Shown here piece after piece: positions 44,367-53,559 of a DNA stretch of 64,000 nt; position 1 is the first letter of the stretch, and every line of letters begins with the position of its first letter. The position numbers and the translations under genes are program-made. The notes beneath the pieces were generated by a model, which was given only the letters and a program-made list of their open reading frames with translations, did not search any database and had not been told where the DNA came from. The stretch comes from Planctomycetota bacterium (GTDB lineage: Bacteria; Planctomycetota; Planctomycetia; Planctomycetales; Planctomycetaceae), in the NCBI GenBank assembly GCA_003388505.1, contig QQVO01000055.1, forward strand, positions 1-64,000, read 5' to 3'.

Positions 44367-45665
44367 ATGAGTGAAGCCGACGAAAAACGACGCGTGTTCG
44401 TGACCGGGATGGGGCTGTTGAGTCCCATCGGCCGGACCGCCGATGACGTCTGGCAGCGATGGGCCGGCGGGCGCTGCCCGGCGGGTCCGGTGAAGCGGTT
44501 TGACGCGACGAATCTGCCGACGCGGATCGCCACAGAGATTCCCGATTTCTCGCCGAGAAAGGAACTGAAGAGCGGCCGGTTGGCGCGGTTGCTGCGGCCC
44601 GGTGAAGATTTCGGCTACCTCGCGGCGGCGGCGGCGATCAGCGACGCGGGACTTGACCGGGAGTCGATCAACGGTCCGCGATCGGGCATCGCGATCGGGT
44701 GTCGCAAGGAAGGCCCGAAGGTTGAGAACTTTTTTTCCGCCATCAAGGCCTCGCTCACCGAGGCGGGCGAGATGGACCATCAGAAGTTCATCGACGATGG
44801 AATCAAGCTGATTCCTCCGCAAACGATCGTCGAGGGGCTTCCCAACGCCTGCATGTATTACATCGCGCATGAGTACGTGCTGCAGGGGATCAACTACAAC
44901 TTCCTGGCCCTGGGGTCGGGCGGAGCGATGGCGCTGGGGGAGAGCCTGCGTGCGATCCGCCGGGGCGAGGCGGATTTGATGCTGGCCGGAGGATACGACT
45001 CGTGGGTCAACTGGGTGTATCTGGCCCAGTTGTCGAACCGCCGTCTGCTGTCGCGAAACAACGACCATCCGCAGAAGGCCCACCGGCCGTTCGATTCCAA
45101 CCGGGACGGCAGCGTCGCCGGCGAGGGCGCCTGTCTGATGATCCTGGAAGACGCCGACTCGGCGGTGCGCCGGGGAGCGAGCGTCTACGGCGAACTTCAG
45201 GGTTACGGTTCCGCGACAGGGGTGCCGCACGAGGATCTCGCCGCGTGCACGCGCGTGCTGACGGGTTGTATTCGTCAGGCGCTGGCTGACGCCGGTTGCG
45301 GGCCCGAGGAGATTGACTTCGTCCATCTCTCCGGAGACGCGACGCCGGGCGGCGACGCCGTCGAGACGAGAGCGACGATGGAAGCGCTCGGCCGGCACGG
45401 CACGCAGATTCCCGCCACCACGCTGAAGTCAGCGACCGGGCATTTGGGGAACGCATCGGGCAGCATGGAACTGGCGATGATGTTCGAGGCGATGAAACGG
45501 CAGACGATTCTGCCGATCGTGAATCTCGAAGACCCGGATCCGGTTTTGCCGTTGTCATTTGTGACGTCGCCGATGGAGGGGCTGGAGCTGCGGCGTGGAT
45601 TGCTGCTGAATCGGGGGTGGCCTTCCCACTACACGGCATTGGTCGTCGGCCGAGCGGGCGGGTGA
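44367..45665 (+). CDS. ketosynthase-like protein lacking active-site Cys (KS-beta/CLF-like)
   Basis: 432 residues with the whole FabF fold (RRVFVTGMGLLSPIG; GEADLMLAGGYDSWVN; FDSNRDGSVAGEGACLMILE). Where KS-alpha has TACAAG this protein has ALGSGG, so the cysteine becomes Gly183; the first catalytic His is Ser322 (VHLSGDAT). Only His359 (TGHLGNASG) remains. Type II PKS chain-length factors similarly lack the cysteine and dimerise with a competent KS. The order KS-alpha then KS-beta is the same here. It might shape chain length, or be a scaffolding subunit; condensation on its own is not expected. Confidence 0.85.
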   Translation: MSEADEKRRVFVTGMGLLSPIGRTADDVWQRWAGGRCPAGPVKRFDATNLPTRIATEIPDFSPRKELKSGRLARLLRPGEDFGYLAAAAAISDAGLDRESINGPRSGIAIGCRKEGPKVENFFSAIKASLTEAGEMDHQKFIDDGIKLIPPQTIVEGLPNACMYYIAHEYVLQGINYNFLALGSGGAMALGESLRAIRRGEADLMLAGGYDSWVNWVYLAQLSNRRLLSRNNDHPQKAHRPFDSNRDGSVAGEGACLMILEDADSAVRRGASVYGELQGYGSATGVPHEDLAACTRVLTGCIRQALADAGCGPEEIDFVHLSGDATPGGDAVETRATMEALGRHGTQIPATTLKSATGHLGNASGSMELAMMFEAMKRQTILPIVNLEDPDPVLPLSFVTSPMEGLELRRGLLLNRGWPSHYTALVVGRAGG

Positions 45666-45724
45666 TTGAGGACCGGCGGGGCGTCGCTGCGGAACGGAAA
45701 GTCAATTTCGATTGTGGAGCAACG

Positions 45725-47080
45725 ATGTCTGACGAATCACGGGATGCTGTTTGTATTGTCGGCGCCGGGTCTTCCGGCATTGTCGCGGCCAAGATTCTGC
45801 ACGAGCGCGGCATCCCCTTTGATTGCTTCGAGAAGGGCACGGGGGTTGGTGGCCTGTGGCGGTATCGCAACGACAGCGGGACGTCTTCCGCTTACCGGAC
45901 GCTGCACATCAACACGTCGCGGGACTCGATGCAATACTCGGACTTTCCGATGCCAGCGGAGTACCCGCCGTTTCCGCATCACTCGCTGATCCTCGACTAC
46001 TTCGAGAGTTACGTGGATCATTTCGGCTTCCGCGACAAGATCACGTTCGGCGCGTCGGTCGAGCACATCGAACCGTTGAGCGACGGCGGGTACGAGGTGA
46101 CCGTCGAAGAGTCGGACGGACAGCGCACGACGCGGCGATATCGGGCCGTGCTGGTCGCCAACGGCCACCACTCGAAGCCCCGCTGGCCGGAGTTTCCGGG
46201 ATCGTTCGACGGCGAAGTGATGCACTCGCACTACTATGAAGACGCCAGCGGATTCGCCGGCAAGCGGGTGCTGGTGGTGGGGCTGGGGAATTCGAGTTGC
46301 GACATCGTGTGTGAAACGGCGCGGCTTGCGGCCAAGACCTTCCTGTCCACACGGCGCGGCGCGCACATCATCCCCAAGTACATGTTCGGCCTGGTGATGG
46401 ACCGCATCCTGCCGCCCTGGTGCTGGCGGTATCTGCCATTCAAGATGTTGCAGGGGTTGTTCGGACTGGGGCTGTTTCTCTCGCGCGGCAAGGTCACGGA
46501 TTACGGGCTGCCCAAGCCGGGGCACCGGGTGCTGGAGGAGCACCCCACGATCTCGTCCGATCTGCTGAACCTGTTGGGTCACGGCGACATCACGGTGAAG
46601 CCGACGATCAAGGAATTGTGCGGCGACCGTGTGCGCTTCGTGGACGATTCCGAAGAACAGGTTGACGTCATCGTATATGCCACCGGCTATGACATCACGT
46701 TCCCGTTTCTGGACAAGTCGGTGCTCGATATCTCCGGAAACGAGGTCGGCTTGTACCGGAACGTCGTCCATCCCGATCATCCCGGACTGTGCTTTATCGG
46801 ACTTGTCCAACCGTGGGGGGCCATCATGCCGCTGGCGGAGGCGCAATCGGAGTGGATGGCGGACGTCATCGAGGGGAAGTGCGGTTTGCCGGACCGGGAC
46901 CAGATGCTGCGCCAGATTCAGCGCGACCGCGAAAAGATGGCCCGGCGTTACACGAAGTCTTCGCGGCATACGATCCAGGTGGATTTCTTCCCCTATCTGG
47001 ATCAGATTCGCCGGGAGCGGAAGCGGAAACCGGCGGCCGTTCGCTCCGAGCGGGAGCAACCGAAAATGGTTGAGGCGTAG
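45725..47080 (+). CDS. flavin-containing monooxygenase (FMO-like)
   Basis: 451 residues from ATG 45725 (the in-frame ATG at 45617 overlaps the ketosynthase gene and gives no extra similarity). FAD-binding GAGSSG (13-18), the FMO fingerprint FPGSFDGEVMHSHYY, NADPH-binding GLGNSSCD, and YATGYD near the C-terminus. FMOs of this type oxygenate amines, sulfides or ketones (Baeyer-Villiger). It follows the ketosynthases after 59 bp on the same strand, so oxidation of the acyl product of this locus is a reasonable inference. No signal peptide. Confidence 0.85.
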   Translation: MSDESRDAVCIVGAGSSGIVAAKILHERGIPFDCFEKGTGVGGLWRYRNDSGTSSAYRTLHINTSRDSMQYSDFPMPAEYPPFPHHSLILDYFESYVDHFGFRDKITFGASVEHIEPLSDGGYEVTVEESDGQRTTRRYRAVLVANGHHSKPRWPEFPGSFDGEVMHSHYYEDASGFAGKRVLVVGLGNSSCDIVCETARLAAKTFLSTRRGAHIIPKYMFGLVMDRILPPWCWRYLPFKMLQGLFGLGLFLSRGKVTDYGLPKPGHRVLEEHPTISSDLLNLLGHGDITVKPTIKELCGDRVRFVDDSEEQVDVIVYATGYDITFPFLDKSVLDISGNEVGLYRNVVHPDHPGLCFIGLVQPWGAIMPLAEAQSEWMADVIEGKCGLPDRDQMLRQIQRDREKMARRYTKSSRHTIQVDFFPYLDQIRRERKRKPAAVRSEREQPKMVEA

Positions 47081-47274
47081 TGCCCTGAGAGGGGAGTCGC
47101 TCCGGGCGTCTGGAATGGCCGGGGCACCGGCAGCCGGCGGTTTGTGGGTTGTTTTCGCTCACACTCGGACGGAGCGTTGCGTATGATATTTGTGAGTTGA
47201 TATTCGTACGCGCTGTTTCATCCGGCGTTCGATACAGCCGGCTTCATTGACGCCTTTGTCTGCATGAGAATCGA

Positions 47275-49590
47275 GTGTTTGTGACGTCCGCGCCCCGCCG
47301 CGCAGGGGTTCTGCACCTCCGGCCGGGGCGATTCTGCTTTCTGAACCGCCCAAACCGTCACCGGCCGCATCGCGCAGCGCTGTTGATTGCTTGCGCGCTC
47401 GCGCTTACCGGTGCACCGCAACGTCTGCCTGCCGACGACCCGGCCATCCGGATCGTCGACGTTTCCCTCGGGTTTGGCGGGGTGATCAAGGTCGGGCGGT
47501 TGACTCCGGTGGAGGTCGAAATCGAGGGCGGGGGCGATGAGCAAGTGGGGGCGTCAATCACCGCCCCGGATCCCGATGGGAGTCCGGTCACGTGGCCGTT
47601 GAGGGAAGCCGGGCCTGATGAACAAGGGAAGGGGCGCTTTGTCGGTCTGTTTCGAGTCGGACTGTTGGGCGGAGTGCTGCGGCTCCAGGTCGGGGACGCC
47701 ACGACCACGATTCTGTTTGATCCGCTGCGCGAGGCAGCCGGCGACGAGACGCCCTCAGTCCGGTTGGTACGCCAGTCTGTGCCGATTGTGGGCGTCTGCG
47801 CGCACTCAGACCTGACGGCCGATGCGCTGCGCGGAGTCGCCGGCGACGAGACGCCTCAGACAACGGGGAACCGGATCGTCGTTGAATTCGGAAGCGATGC
47901 CTCTGTTCCCTCGCTCGAAGAGGGTCTGGACGCGCTGGACGTCCTTGTCGTCACGGGCGGATTCCAGTTCGACGAGGCGCAAAGTGCGGCGGTCTCGCGG
48001 TGGGTTCGCAGCGGCGGACACCTCGTCTTCGGCGCGACGGCCGAAGTCGACGAACTGCGCCGCAATGCGCTCCTGTCGTGGATGCCGCTCGAGTTCGTTG
48101 AGGAAGGGCGATTTGACGACCTGGCGTCGCTGGTGGACCGCGTGCGAGGACGTCCCGAGTTGCCGTCGCGTCGCGACGCAGCCGGAGCGCGGCTGCGGTT
48201 CACTGAGGGACAAGCGCTGGTCAGCAGCCTCGACGGAGCTGTTGTGGCGCGGGTCGCGTACGGCCTGGGTCGGGTGACGGTGTGTGCGGTCGACTGGTCG
48301 GAGCCGCCTCTTGCAGAGTGGAAGGGACTTTCGGGTCTCTTCGATTTCCTGACCGATCTGCCTGCGACCGATGAACAGGAGCACCGGGACTCGGCTGCGG
48401 CGCAGCTGGGATCGGGCGGGTTGTCGGAAATGGCGACGCAGCTTGCGTCTCAACTGGACCAGTTTCCGGGCGTTCTGCGGCAGCGATATTTGATCGTGTT
48501 GGTGATGATCCTGGCCTTGGTGATTCTCGTGGGGCCGATCGATTATTGGCTGGTTCAGCGACTCTTGAAACGCCCTCGACTCACGTGGGTGACGCTTCCC
48601 GTCTGGGTGCTGGCGGCGACGCTGGCGGCCGACGCGTGCGCCGACCGATGGAACGGCGCGCGAGCGATGGCCAATCAGTTCGATCTGATCGACATCGACG
48701 CCGACAGCGGGCTGACGCGGCTCCAGAGTCGTATGACGTATTACAGTGACAGCACGCGACGCTATGAACTCAAGGCGGAGGTTCTGCCGTGGCTGACTGA
48801 GAGCGGCGACCGGGAGCAAGCCCGGGTTTCCTGGGCCGGGGTGCCGGAGAGCGGTTTTCGCGGCATGTATCGCTCGGGCGGGCTCGACCTGGGAAATCCT
48901 CCCTACTCGCTCGGCGTCGAACTGACGTCGATCCTCAATCTGCCGATTGATGAACATTCCAGCCAGCCGCTCGGCGCAGGCTGGACCGACTTCGACCGCG
49001 AGGAGGTCGAGGGGTTGGTCGAGAGTCAGCTCGTCGACACCGGCGCAGGCCGGCTGGATGGGACGATCACACACCATCTGCCGGGTGAGATTACGGAGTG
49101 GTGCCTGGCGTACGAGACGTCGGCCTACGTGTTTCGGCCGTCCCTCGAAGCCGACGCTGCGGGCGGCATCCCGCCCGGCGTCGCCTGGGATCCCGAGGAG
49201 GCCGTGCAGCCCCGCCGTCTTTCACTTTACCTGACCGGTCTGACTCACCTCGTGAGGCGGCGTGAGGGGCGAAGCGGCGACGACGCGATCCCGGGCGTCA
49301 GCCAGTACGACCCTCGCGCGGGCGACGTCCGCACGTTCGCGCAGACCCTGACATTCTTCGAAGCGGCCGGCGGGCGCAACTACACGAGCCTGTCGAATAC
49401 CTCATTGCAGCGGAGCGATCTGTCTCGACTTTTGACCCTGAACCGAGCCGTCCTGTTCGGACGTCTCGAAACGCCTGGCACCGAGTACATCGTGGACGGT
49501 CAGGCGGTGGCGCCTCATCGCCGAACGACGTACGTTCGGCTCATTCTGCCCGTTGCTCCGGCCGGGAATTCCGGATCGCGGGGTCGTTGA
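47275..49590 (+). CDS. membrane-anchored exported protein linked to an ABC ATPase
   Basis: 771 residues, GTG start, low certainty. A signal-like helix (RAALLIACALALTGAPQ) starts a ~370-residue extracytoplasmic part with a GATase-like segment (LDVLVVTGGFQFDE; WVRSGGHLVFGA). Two adjacent transmembrane helices come at ~405-450 (RYLIVLVMILALVILVGPIDYW and WVTLPVWVLAATLAAD). A further ~310-residue beta-rich domain follows. The GPIDYW signature is shared with planctomycete proteins encoded next to ABC-2 exporter genes, as here (ATPase 63 bp downstream). Confidence 0.65.
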   Translation: MFVTSAPRRAGVLHLRPGRFCFLNRPNRHRPHRAALLIACALALTGAPQRLPADDPAIRIVDVSLGFGGVIKVGRLTPVEVEIEGGGDEQVGASITAPDPDGSPVTWPLREAGPDEQGKGRFVGLFRVGLLGGVLRLQVGDATTTILFDPLREAAGDETPSVRLVRQSVPIVGVCAHSDLTADALRGVAGDETPQTTGNRIVVEFGSDASVPSLEEGLDALDVLVVTGGFQFDEAQSAAVSRWVRSGGHLVFGATAEVDELRRNALLSWMPLEFVEEGRFDDLASLVDRVRGRPELPSRRDAAGARLRFTEGQALVSSLDGAVVARVAYGLGRVTVCAVDWSEPPLAEWKGLSGLFDFLTDLPATDEQEHRDSAAAQLGSGGLSEMATQLASQLDQFPGVLRQRYLIVLVMILALVILVGPIDYWLVQRLLKRPRLTWVTLPVWVLAATLAADACADRWNGARAMANQFDLIDIDADSGLTRLQSRMTYYSDSTRRYELKAEVLPWLTESGDREQARVSWAGVPESGFRGMYRSGGLDLGNPPYSLGVELTSILNLPIDEHSSQPLGAGWTDFDREEVEGLVESQLVDTGAGRLDGTITHHLPGEITEWCLAYETSAYVFRPSLEADAAGGIPPGVAWDPEEAVQPRRLSLYLTGLTHLVRRREGRSGDDAIPGVSQYDPRAGDVRTFAQTLTFFEAAGGRNYTSLSNTSLQRSDLSRLLTLNRAVLFGRLETPGTEYIVDGQAVAPHRRTTYVRLILPVAPAGNSGSRGR

Positions 49591-49653
49591 CCGGGCGGAA
49601 CACTCCCGGTCGCAAGCGGCGGACCCGTCCTCACTCCTCGAAAGACTGCACGC

Positions 49654-50580
49654 GTGATTGAGTGCCGGAAACTGACGAAGCGCTACGGCGACTTGATCGC
49701 CGCAAATGAGATCGACCTCGAGTTGGCCGAGGGAGACGTGTTCGGATTCATCGGTCCGAACGGTTCGGGCAAGACGACGACGATGCGGATGATCGCCACG
49801 CTTCTCGCTCCCGAGTACGGAGAGTGCTATGTGTGCGGTAAGTCGATCTACACGCATCCGCAGGAAGTGCGCCGTCTGGTGGGCTTCATGCCGGACTTCT
49901 TCGGCGTGTACGACGACATGACGGTGCTCGAATACCTGGAATTTTTCGCCTCCGCGCACCGGATTCGCGGCCCGAGCCGGCGGGCGATCTGTGAAGAGAA
50001 GCTGGAACTCGTCGACATGACGTTCAAGCGCGATGCGATGGTGAACGAGCTGTCGCGTGGTCAGACCCAGCGCATCGGTCTGGCTCGAACGTTGCTTCAC
50101 GATCCGCAGGTGCTGTTGCTCGACGAACCGGCGAGCGGACTTGATCCGCGGGCTCGAATCGAGATTCGCAACCTGCTGAAGCGTCTGGGGGAAATGGACA
50201 AGACGGTGATCGTCTCCAGCCACATTCTGCCGGAGCTAGCGGACGTGTGCACGCGGGTGGGGATCATCGAGGCGGGGGTGATGTTCGTCGACGCCTACGT
50301 CGATGAAGTCATGCGCGAGGCGCGAAAGGCGGTGGTGCTGCACATCGAGGTGACCGCCGATCAGGAGCGCGCCGTGGAAGTGATTCGGTCGGACCCGGCG
50401 GTCAGCGAAGTGACCACGCGCAAAGAGACGATCATCGCCACACTGCACGAAGGAGCCGGCGATTACAGCACGATTCCGACTCGGCTGACGGAGGCCGGAT
50501 TCGGGCTGAAGCTGTTCCGTGAAGAGGAAGTCAACCTGGAGACGGCCTTCATGGAACTGACGAAGGGCAAGCAGCAGTAG
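49654..50580 (+). CDS. ABC-2-type transporter ATP-binding protein
   Basis: 308 residues, GTG start. All motifs are intact: Walker A GPNGSGKTT, signature LSRGQ, Walker B LLLDEPASGLD, and the H-loop VSSHILPEL. The ~90-residue C-terminal extension (IEVTADQERAVEVIRSD onwards) is as in CcmA/ABC-2 ATPases. An ABC-2 permease gene normally sits alongside; none is recognised within this window, so the membrane partner may be the preceding GPIDYW protein or be encoded elsewhere. Confidence 0.9.
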   Translation: MIECRKLTKRYGDLIAANEIDLELAEGDVFGFIGPNGSGKTTTMRMIATLLAPEYGECYVCGKSIYTHPQEVRRLVGFMPDFFGVYDDMTVLEYLEFFASAHRIRGPSRRAICEEKLELVDMTFKRDAMVNELSRGQTQRIGLARTLLHDPQVLLLDEPASGLDPRARIEIRNLLKRLGEMDKTVIVSSHILPELADVCTRVGIIEAGVMFVDAYVDEVMREARKAVVLHIEVTADQERAVEVIRSDPAVSEVTTRKETIIATLHEGAGDYSTIPTRLTEAGFGLKLFREEEVNLETAFMELTKGKQQ

Positions 50581-50609
50581 AGCGGACGCATCGGACGATG
50601 GCAGGGCTC

Positions 50610-50873
50610 TCAATCGCTTTCGATCACCGATTCGCACCACCCGATGTATCGGACGAGTGTGATTCCGATGGGATTGTCGTCATAGAACCGGGTGTTGAAT
50701 TCCGCCCACATCAACGGACGGTAGATGATGTCGTCGTAGAAGCGGGCGATCGGTTTCGGGATGGCTCGCTGGTCGCGCAAAGCGACGTAAGGCCCCACGC
50801 TTGCCAGATAAATGGCCACCAACACGAGGGGGGCCAGGATGCAGCGACAGCAGAACAAGCTTCTGCGCAACAT
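50610..50873 (-). CDS. small membrane protein
   Basis: 87 residues from ATG 50873. One hydrophobic helix, ILAPLVLVAIYLASVGPYVAL, then a polar tail with RFYDDIIYRPLMW and NPIGITLVRYIGWCE. No family recognised. It starts 10 bp after the stop of the larger membrane gene on its right, so they form a leftward pair. Confidence 0.6.
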   Translation of the reverse strand: MLRRSLFCCRCILAPLVLVAIYLASVGPYVALRDQRAIPKPIARFYDDIIYRPLMWAEFNTRFYDDNPIGITLVRYIGWCESVIESD

Positions 50874-50883
50874 GCGGCGTTGG

Positions 50884-51318
50884 TTATCGTTCGTCGTCGG
50901 CGACAATCCAGCCTTCATGGGAGCCGGGCAGTTTGAGGCTTTGGGCGCAGGCGCCCGCCCAGGCCATGGGGAGGAACAGCAGCACGCCGATGATCAGGAA
51001 CCAGGAGGGTGAGTGCGGGATTCTGCTGAGTTGCACGATTCCGAAGACGAGCAGCACGGCCCCAACCGCCATGCCGTGGACGATCTTCCGCCGCGTCGCC
51101 AGGTAGGACGCGTAGAAACCGCCCAGAAAGCTGCCCAGACCCCAAGCCAGCAGCTTGGCGACGAAGTGCGCCGGCGGCAACCGGGAAAAGGCGGCGGGAT
51201 CATCGGGGGAAAGCACGTCGGACGGCGTGACGAGCGCGTGCCCGACGGCCATGCCGATGCCGATCACCACGCCCCCCAATACTGTTCCGAGCAAGACTGC
51301 AACAAGACTACGCGCCAC
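50884..51318 (-). CDS. three-to-four-helix membrane protein
   Basis: 144 residues, GTG start. Helices around 5-30 (LVAVLLGTVLGGVVIGIGMA), 53-72 (VAKLLAWGLGSFLGGFYAS), 80-97 (GMAVGAVLLVFGIVQL) and 105-125 (WFLIIGVLLFLPMAWAGA). The pattern resembles small integral proteins of DUF type without motif. Function unknown; encoded upstream of the small membrane gene and probably co-transcribed. Confidence 0.6.
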   Translation of the reverse strand: MARSLVAVLLGTVLGGVVIGIGMAVGHALVTPSDVLSPDDPAAFSRLPPAHFVAKLLAWGLGSFLGGFYASYLATRRKIVHGMAVGAVLLVFGIVQLSRIPHSPSWFLIIGVLLFLPMAWAGACAQSLKLPGSHEGWIVADDER

Positions 51319-51519
51319 GGAGTTGGTCCCGGATGATTGTCAGCCGGCGATTGTCCCTCGAGAAATCGGCTGGATGCTTTCTCGATTCCGACCCGATAGA
51401 GCGGTGAAGCTAATCCGCGCCCGGCCGCTTGGCAACCGTTGAGAGGTCAAGTCAACTTCCCAAGGTGGAACGGAGACGCGGCGGCCGGCGGCCCTGATCT
51501 GAACTGCGCCATCGCCCGT

Positions 51520-53073
51520 TCAGAGTCCCGTTGTCGTCTCATTTCCTTCGGTGACGCGCACGACTGCCCAGTGCTGTTTGCTGCCGTCGCCGGAGTGCAT
51601 CAGCACGGCTTTCACCCGGGCGGTGCCGGAAGATTTCGCTCGCGTCAGCAATCGGGCGGTGTGCTGTTCGCCGGGAGCGATCCGGTCGATGTGATGCTCG
51701 ACGATCTCTCCATGCTTGTGCTGCAGTTGCGGTGCGACATGCACGGTCAGGACGAGGTCGTAGGCCGGCGCGTCGCCTGTGTTGACCACCTCGAACACCG
51801 TGGCGACCACGTCTCCGGGTTTCGCCGACTCGGGCGAATTGGCCGTGATGGAGAGCAGGGGGGTCGGCGGACGGACCGGATCGAGCGGCAGGGGGCGAGG
51901 CAGCGCCGGCTGATCGGGCCGGTCTTCGGGCATCACGAGCATGGGCAACTCTTCCGGAAGCGCGGCCGGGACCACCGCATCGTCCCGCGACTGCGTGGCC
52001 GAGACCGGACTGCCGGGAAAGCTCTCGGGGAGAACGCGGTCAGGGAGTGTGATCTCGGGTTCGGGATCGAACACCTGCGGTCGCGGCGACCGCTCGGGCT
52101 GGGCGATCAGCGGAAGATCAAGGTCCGTGTTGATCGGTTCGGGGGAGAGCGGTTCGCTGACGGTCGTCGTGACTCCGATCTGTGACTGAACGTCGACCTG
52201 GGTCACGGTCTCCGCCTCCTCCCCTGCGGGCAGGTGCATTGTGACCAGCAGCGGACGCCCCTCTCCCGGCGCCATGTCCATCAGTTCCCAGATCAGGTCA
52301 CCGTCCGGGGTGATGGCTGCGGGAGGATCGACATCGATGACGAGCTCGACGGCGGGGAGCTTCTGGCGAACGAACACTTGCTCGATCGGCTCATTGCCGG
52401 GATTGCGGACGAGGACCGACTGGACGACGACCTGATTCGAATCGCCGGGACGGCCGGGAAGCGCGGAGACTTCAATCTGCAGGTTGCGTGCGGGGGCGGG
52501 GCCGAAGGGCGACATGGGGCCATCGCTCGCCGGGAGAAACGGGTTCTCGTCAGACTCTGAGAGCGTTGCCCGCAGGTAATAGGGTTCGAAATCGATAGCG
52601 GTATTGGAGTCGGCCACGGTCGAGCGGGGCGTCGCGGGTCGCCAGTCGTCCGGCGGCCGAAACGCCGGGGGAAGCGCCGGTTCACCCACCGGAACCGAGG
52701 TCCAGAGCAGGGCCTGCTGCTGGTCCCATTCGAAGTCAAAGCCGAGGCGGTCGACGGAAAGGTCGAGGGCGGGAGGCGGCGTCACGTCGTCGGCTGCGGG
52801 TTGCTCGACAAGCAGAACGGGCGGCAGTGAGTCGTCGTCGGCCGTCGTCGGCGGCACCGCCGCTTCCGGCGGCGGGTCGGCGATCAAGAGCAGCACCGTC
52901 AGCAGCAGGGCCAGCGCGCCTGCAAGAACTGCGGTCGTCCAGGCGGAGGGCATGATGAGCGAGTCGCGGGCCCAGCGAGCCGAGCGCAGCGCGGACCGTT
53001 TCGTGTACCAGGCTGCAGCGAACAGTTGAGGGAACTCGTCCCGCCAGCGCCAGACTCGATGGTGATTCGGCAC
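51520..53073 (-). CDS. single-pass membrane protein with DUF11-like beta domains
   Basis: 517 residues. The GTG at 53073 is chosen because AAGGAGG lies 9 nt upstream; a GTG at 53106 is open but poorly placed. A helix at ~45-65 (AWTTAVLAGALALLLTVLLL) anchors a periplasmic/surface part. Low-complexity Pro/Asp/Glu linkers separate two DUF11-like beta-sandwiches: ~195-300 (VLVRNPGNEPIEQVFVRQKL, then DGDLIWELMDMAPGE) and ~400-505 (ESAKPGDVVATVFEVVNTGD). Such domains serve as surface spacers. No enzymatic motif. Confidence 0.65.
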   Translation of the reverse strand: MPNHHRVWRWRDEFPQLFAAAWYTKRSALRSARWARDSLIMPSAWTTAVLAGALALLLTVLLLIADPPPEAAVPPTTADDDSLPPVLLVEQPAADDVTPPPALDLSVDRLGFDFEWDQQQALLWTSVPVGEPALPPAFRPPDDWRPATPRSTVADSNTAIDFEPYYLRATLSESDENPFLPASDGPMSPFGPAPARNLQIEVSALPGRPGDSNQVVVQSVLVRNPGNEPIEQVFVRQKLPAVELVIDVDPPAAITPDGDLIWELMDMAPGEGRPLLVTMHLPAGEEAETVTQVDVQSQIGVTTTVSEPLSPEPINTDLDLPLIAQPERSPRPQVFDPEPEITLPDRVLPESFPGSPVSATQSRDDAVVPAALPEELPMLVMPEDRPDQPALPRPLPLDPVRPPTPLLSITANSPESAKPGDVVATVFEVVNTGDAPAYDLVLTVHVAPQLQHKHGEIVEHHIDRIAPGEQHTARLLTRAKSSGTARVKAVLMHSGDGSKQHWAVVRVTEGNETTTGL

Positions 53074-53559
53074 GAACCTGTTCCTCCTTGATAACGCCCA
53101 CTTCACCCGCCGCCTGAAGCGACTTCCTTGCGGGACTGTTCATCCCACCGGCGAAGGCCGACATCGCTTATCGGGCGCCGGCCCGTAGTGACGATGTCGC
53201 ACCGCCAGTCCACCATCGGCCGGACAACGTGGGAAAGCCTCAATCGCCTGCTATCGACACGGCCCGCTGCGCGTGAATTACCAGAATCAGCCGGATGGGT
53301 ACAGATCGAATCGGGTCGCGCATGGCGAAATGATTTTCGACAGATTGGACTTGGCGACGTGAAGCGGGCAGTCCTATACTCCCCGCCCTTCGCGTCAGCG
53401 GAGGTCGCGTTCCACGCCGTTGGGCGTCGCCGGAACGCGTCACGGTTCAGTTCGAGGCGACCCAGCGACCGCCTCGGACTCGAAACGGCGAATTCGATCG
53501 ACAATCGAACACGCCGTCCAATGTCGCAATCCGAGCACGCCAGCGCATGGAGGCCAAGC
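53074..53559. other. divergent intergenic region
   Basis: About 490 bp between the leftward DUF11-like gene and the rightward dehydrogenase. The right-hand frame is open back to 53128, but its translation is Ser/Arg-rich without similarity. No promoter or binding site could be assigned with confidence. Confidence 0.4.
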
